Assembly: GCA_039920165.1 (NCBI GenBank)
Contig: JBDSEG010000429.1
Coordinates: 1 to 8,306 of the forward strand
Length of the DNA: 8,306 nt
Source: JBDSEG01 sp039920165
GTDB taxonomy: Bacteria > Pseudomonadota > Gammaproteobacteria > Burkholderiales > Burkholderiaceae_C
Reading direction: 5' to 3'
In this document: positions 7,244 to 8,306 of the stretch, in pieces
How the letters are laid out: every line of letters begins with the position of its first letter
Position numbering within the stretch: position 1 is the stretch's first letter
The notes under the pieces: model-generated
The model's input: the letters and a program-made list of their open reading frames with translations, nothing else
The model's database searches: none
Told to the model about the DNA's origin: nothing
Translations under genes and position numbers: made by a program

Positions 7244-7846
7244 TCAGGATTTCGGGCGCATGTACTGCGCCACGAGTTCGGGCGTCAGCACCAGGCCGGG
7301 CCGATACTCGGGCGCATCCTCGAGCTGCTCGAGGTCGTTCAACCCGCTCGACTTGAAGATGCGGTTGATCGCCGAGATCAGGCGCAGCGGCCGGTCGGGC
7401 GTGGCGTTGAAATGCTGGTGGATCGTGTTCGGCGGGATATAGATCACGTCGCCGGCCTGCCATTCGAAGCGCTTGATCTCTTCCTGCGGCGTCCAGTGGT
7501 AGGTGTCGGTGATCTCGACGTCGCAGTCCTGGTGCAGGTCGTAGCCACGGCCCTCGAGGACATACAGGCACTCCTCGGCGAGCTGGCGCTTCTTGCCGGA
7601 GCGGCTTGCCGGCGGAATGATCTGCATGTAGGCGTCGACCGTCTCCATGCGCGTGCTCATGCCCTCGTTGAGAAGGTGCTTGAGGATGCCCTGGCGCGAC
7701 ATCTCCCAGGGCATGTCCTCGGGGCGGACGACCTTCTTGCGCTTGGCGTTGCGCGCCGGCGCGCTCGCCGCATCGTCGAGCAGCGCCTGGTAGAGGTTCT
7801 GGTTCGCGCTGCCTTGCAGCCAGGCCTTCGCTTCACTCCACGCCAT
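7244..7846 (-). CDS. Single-domain cupin lacking motif-1 histidines
   Basis: A 200-residue cytoplasmic protein with a helical N-terminal segment (1-60) and one cupin barrel (about 65-165). Motif 1 is SGKKRQLAEECLYVLEGRG (83-101). Aligned without gaps to the neighbouring partial cupin, the two metal-binding His become K86 and Q88, while E91 is kept. Motif 2 is GDVIYIPPNTIHQHFN (132-147) with H143 in the ligand position. This pattern matches the first core of the double cupin (QRQ, then a Glu pair) and sets both apart from classic cupins. ATG 7846 is chosen because AAGGAG lies 6 nt upstream; the frame could extend to GTG 7864 but that start has no such site. The start overlaps the upstream cupin stop by 14 nt, implying translational coupling. 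Possible roles are a subunit or partner of the other cupins, a non-metal isomerase-like enzyme, or a sensor; none can be preferred. Confidence 0.88.
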   Translation of the reverse strand: MAWSEAKAWLQGSANQNLYQALLDDAASAPARNAKRKKVVRPEDMPWEMSRQGILKHLLNEGMSTRMETVDAYMQIIPPASRSGKKRQLAEECLYVLEGRGYDLHQDCDVEITDTYHWTPQEEIKRFEWQAGDVIYIPPNTIHQHFNATPDRPLRLISAINRIFKSSGLNDLEQLEDAPEYRPGLVLTPELVAQYMRPKS

Positions 7847-8306
7847 GAGATGCTCCTTCGCCACGGTCGGCCGGATGGTTGTAGTCGTCCTCGCGCTCGC
7901 GGACGCGAAAGCCCTCGCCGCCCGGCGCCGGCTCGCTCGGTCGCGGCTCGACCTGCTGCTGGAACAGCATGTTCATGAACATGTACATCGGCTTGGTCTT
8001 GATGACGAGCGCCCGCGCCGGCTTGGTCGAGCTGGCGTTGAAGTGCTGGTGGACGCAGTTGTTGTGGACGATCGCGATGTCGCCGGCGCGCCAGTCGTAG
8101 CGGACGCCGTCGTGGATCTCGTAGCCTTCGCCGTCGAGGATGTAGAACGCCGCCTCGTTGACGTGGCCGTGCTTCTGCGAGCGCCCGCCCGGGCCGTACT
8201 CCTCGATGTGCAGGTGAAACGTCTGCGTGATACCGTCCTTCGGCTCGACGTAGTGCCGGCTGAACGCCTGCGGGCCGTCGTTGAACTTGATCTCGCTGCC
8301 CTTTCG
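7833..8306 (-). CDS. Single-domain cupin, N-terminus outside window
   Basis: C-terminal 157 residues of a cupin; the reading frame is open to the window edge and stops at TGA 7835-7833. Fragment numbering: motif 1 is GGRSQKHGHVNEAAFYILDG (40-59) with H46, H48 and E51; motif 2 is GDIAIVHNNCVHQHFN (75-90) with H86. The full set of two His, Glu and His expected for a mononuclear Fe/Mn/Ni cupin site is therefore intact, unlike in the next gene. After the barrel comes an odd alternating-Met strand, KPMYMFMNMLFQQQ (105-118), then a charged Pro/Glu/Arg-rich tail to the stop. The 3' end overlaps the next gene by 14 nt in a different frame. The family suggests a metal-dependent dioxygenase, lyase or isomerase acting on a small acid; the reaction is unknown. 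The start codon and any upstream partner are not visible. Confidence 0.82.
   Translation of the reverse strand, partial: RKGSEIKFNDGPQAFSRHYVEPKDGITQTFHLHIEEYGPGGRSQKHGHVNEAAFYILDGEGYEIHDGVRYDWRAGDIAIVHNNCVHQHFNASSTKPARALVIKTKPMYMFMNMLFQQQVEPRPSEPAPGGEGFRVREREDDYNHPADRGEGASHGVE
7853..7858 (-). promoter_or_regulatory. Strong ribosome-binding site, coupled cupin start
   Basis: AAGGAG on the minus strand, 6 nt before ATG 7846 and inside the last codons of the upstream cupin gene. It fixes the start of the 200-residue cupin at 7846 over the GTG at 7864, and makes translational coupling across the 14-nt overlap likely. Confidence 0.75.

Noticed and set aside
6013..7356. 447-residue open frame on the plus strand
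   Set aside because: Antisense to the double cupin; composition of a reverse-strand shadow, no domain, and it crosses the well-supported minus-strand gene boundary.

Overview
The window is high-GC and carries eight genes, all on the minus strand. It most likely comes from a betaproteobacterium of the order Burkholderiales. The evidence is a trimeric porin of the Burkholderiales/Neisseria general-porin type (YGxL strand after a Sec signal, 'GNSRIGFRGTED', terminal Phe), orphan periplasmic binding proteins of a type abundant in that order, and the codon bias. No rRNA, tRNA, CRISPR array, transposase or integrase was seen.

Layout in transcription order (right to left). (1) 8306-7833: C-terminal part of a single-domain cupin, cut by the window edge. 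(2) 7846-7244: a 200-residue cupin whose start overlaps the previous stop by 14 nt. (3) 7209-6046: a 387-residue double-cupin protein. (4) A short control region (6049-5917) with a TTGACA hexamer that overlaps the cupin stop codon and an inverted repeat across the -10. (5) 5916-4693: the porin. (6) 4692-4567: a 126-nt gap with one hairpin. (7) 4566-3475, 3472-2396 and 2372-1317: three tandem, tightly packed paralogous periplasmic solute-binding proteins of the COG1840 ('Fe3+-type') superfamily, with no permease or ATPase beside them. (8) 1292-51: a 12-helix MFS transporter with Fsr (fosmidomycin-resistance)-like signatures. Positions 1-50 hold nothing I can support.

Reading as a unit (inference): this looks like an uptake-and-catabolism island for an unidentified small, probably anionic or aromatic, compound. 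The porin would admit it through the outer membrane, the binding proteins would capture it in the periplasm, the MFS protein or an ABC permease outside the window would move it across the inner membrane, and the cupins would transform it in the cytoplasm.

The most distinctive point is the cupin set. Four cupin cores in 2.3 kb all share the second-motif signature HQHFN, yet two have lost the metal-binding HxH of motif 1 in the same way (KRQ and QRQ, each followed by a Glu pair). In the double cupin the intact HxH lies in the C-terminal core, the opposite of gentisate/salicylate dioxygenases. The substrate cannot be named from the sequence.
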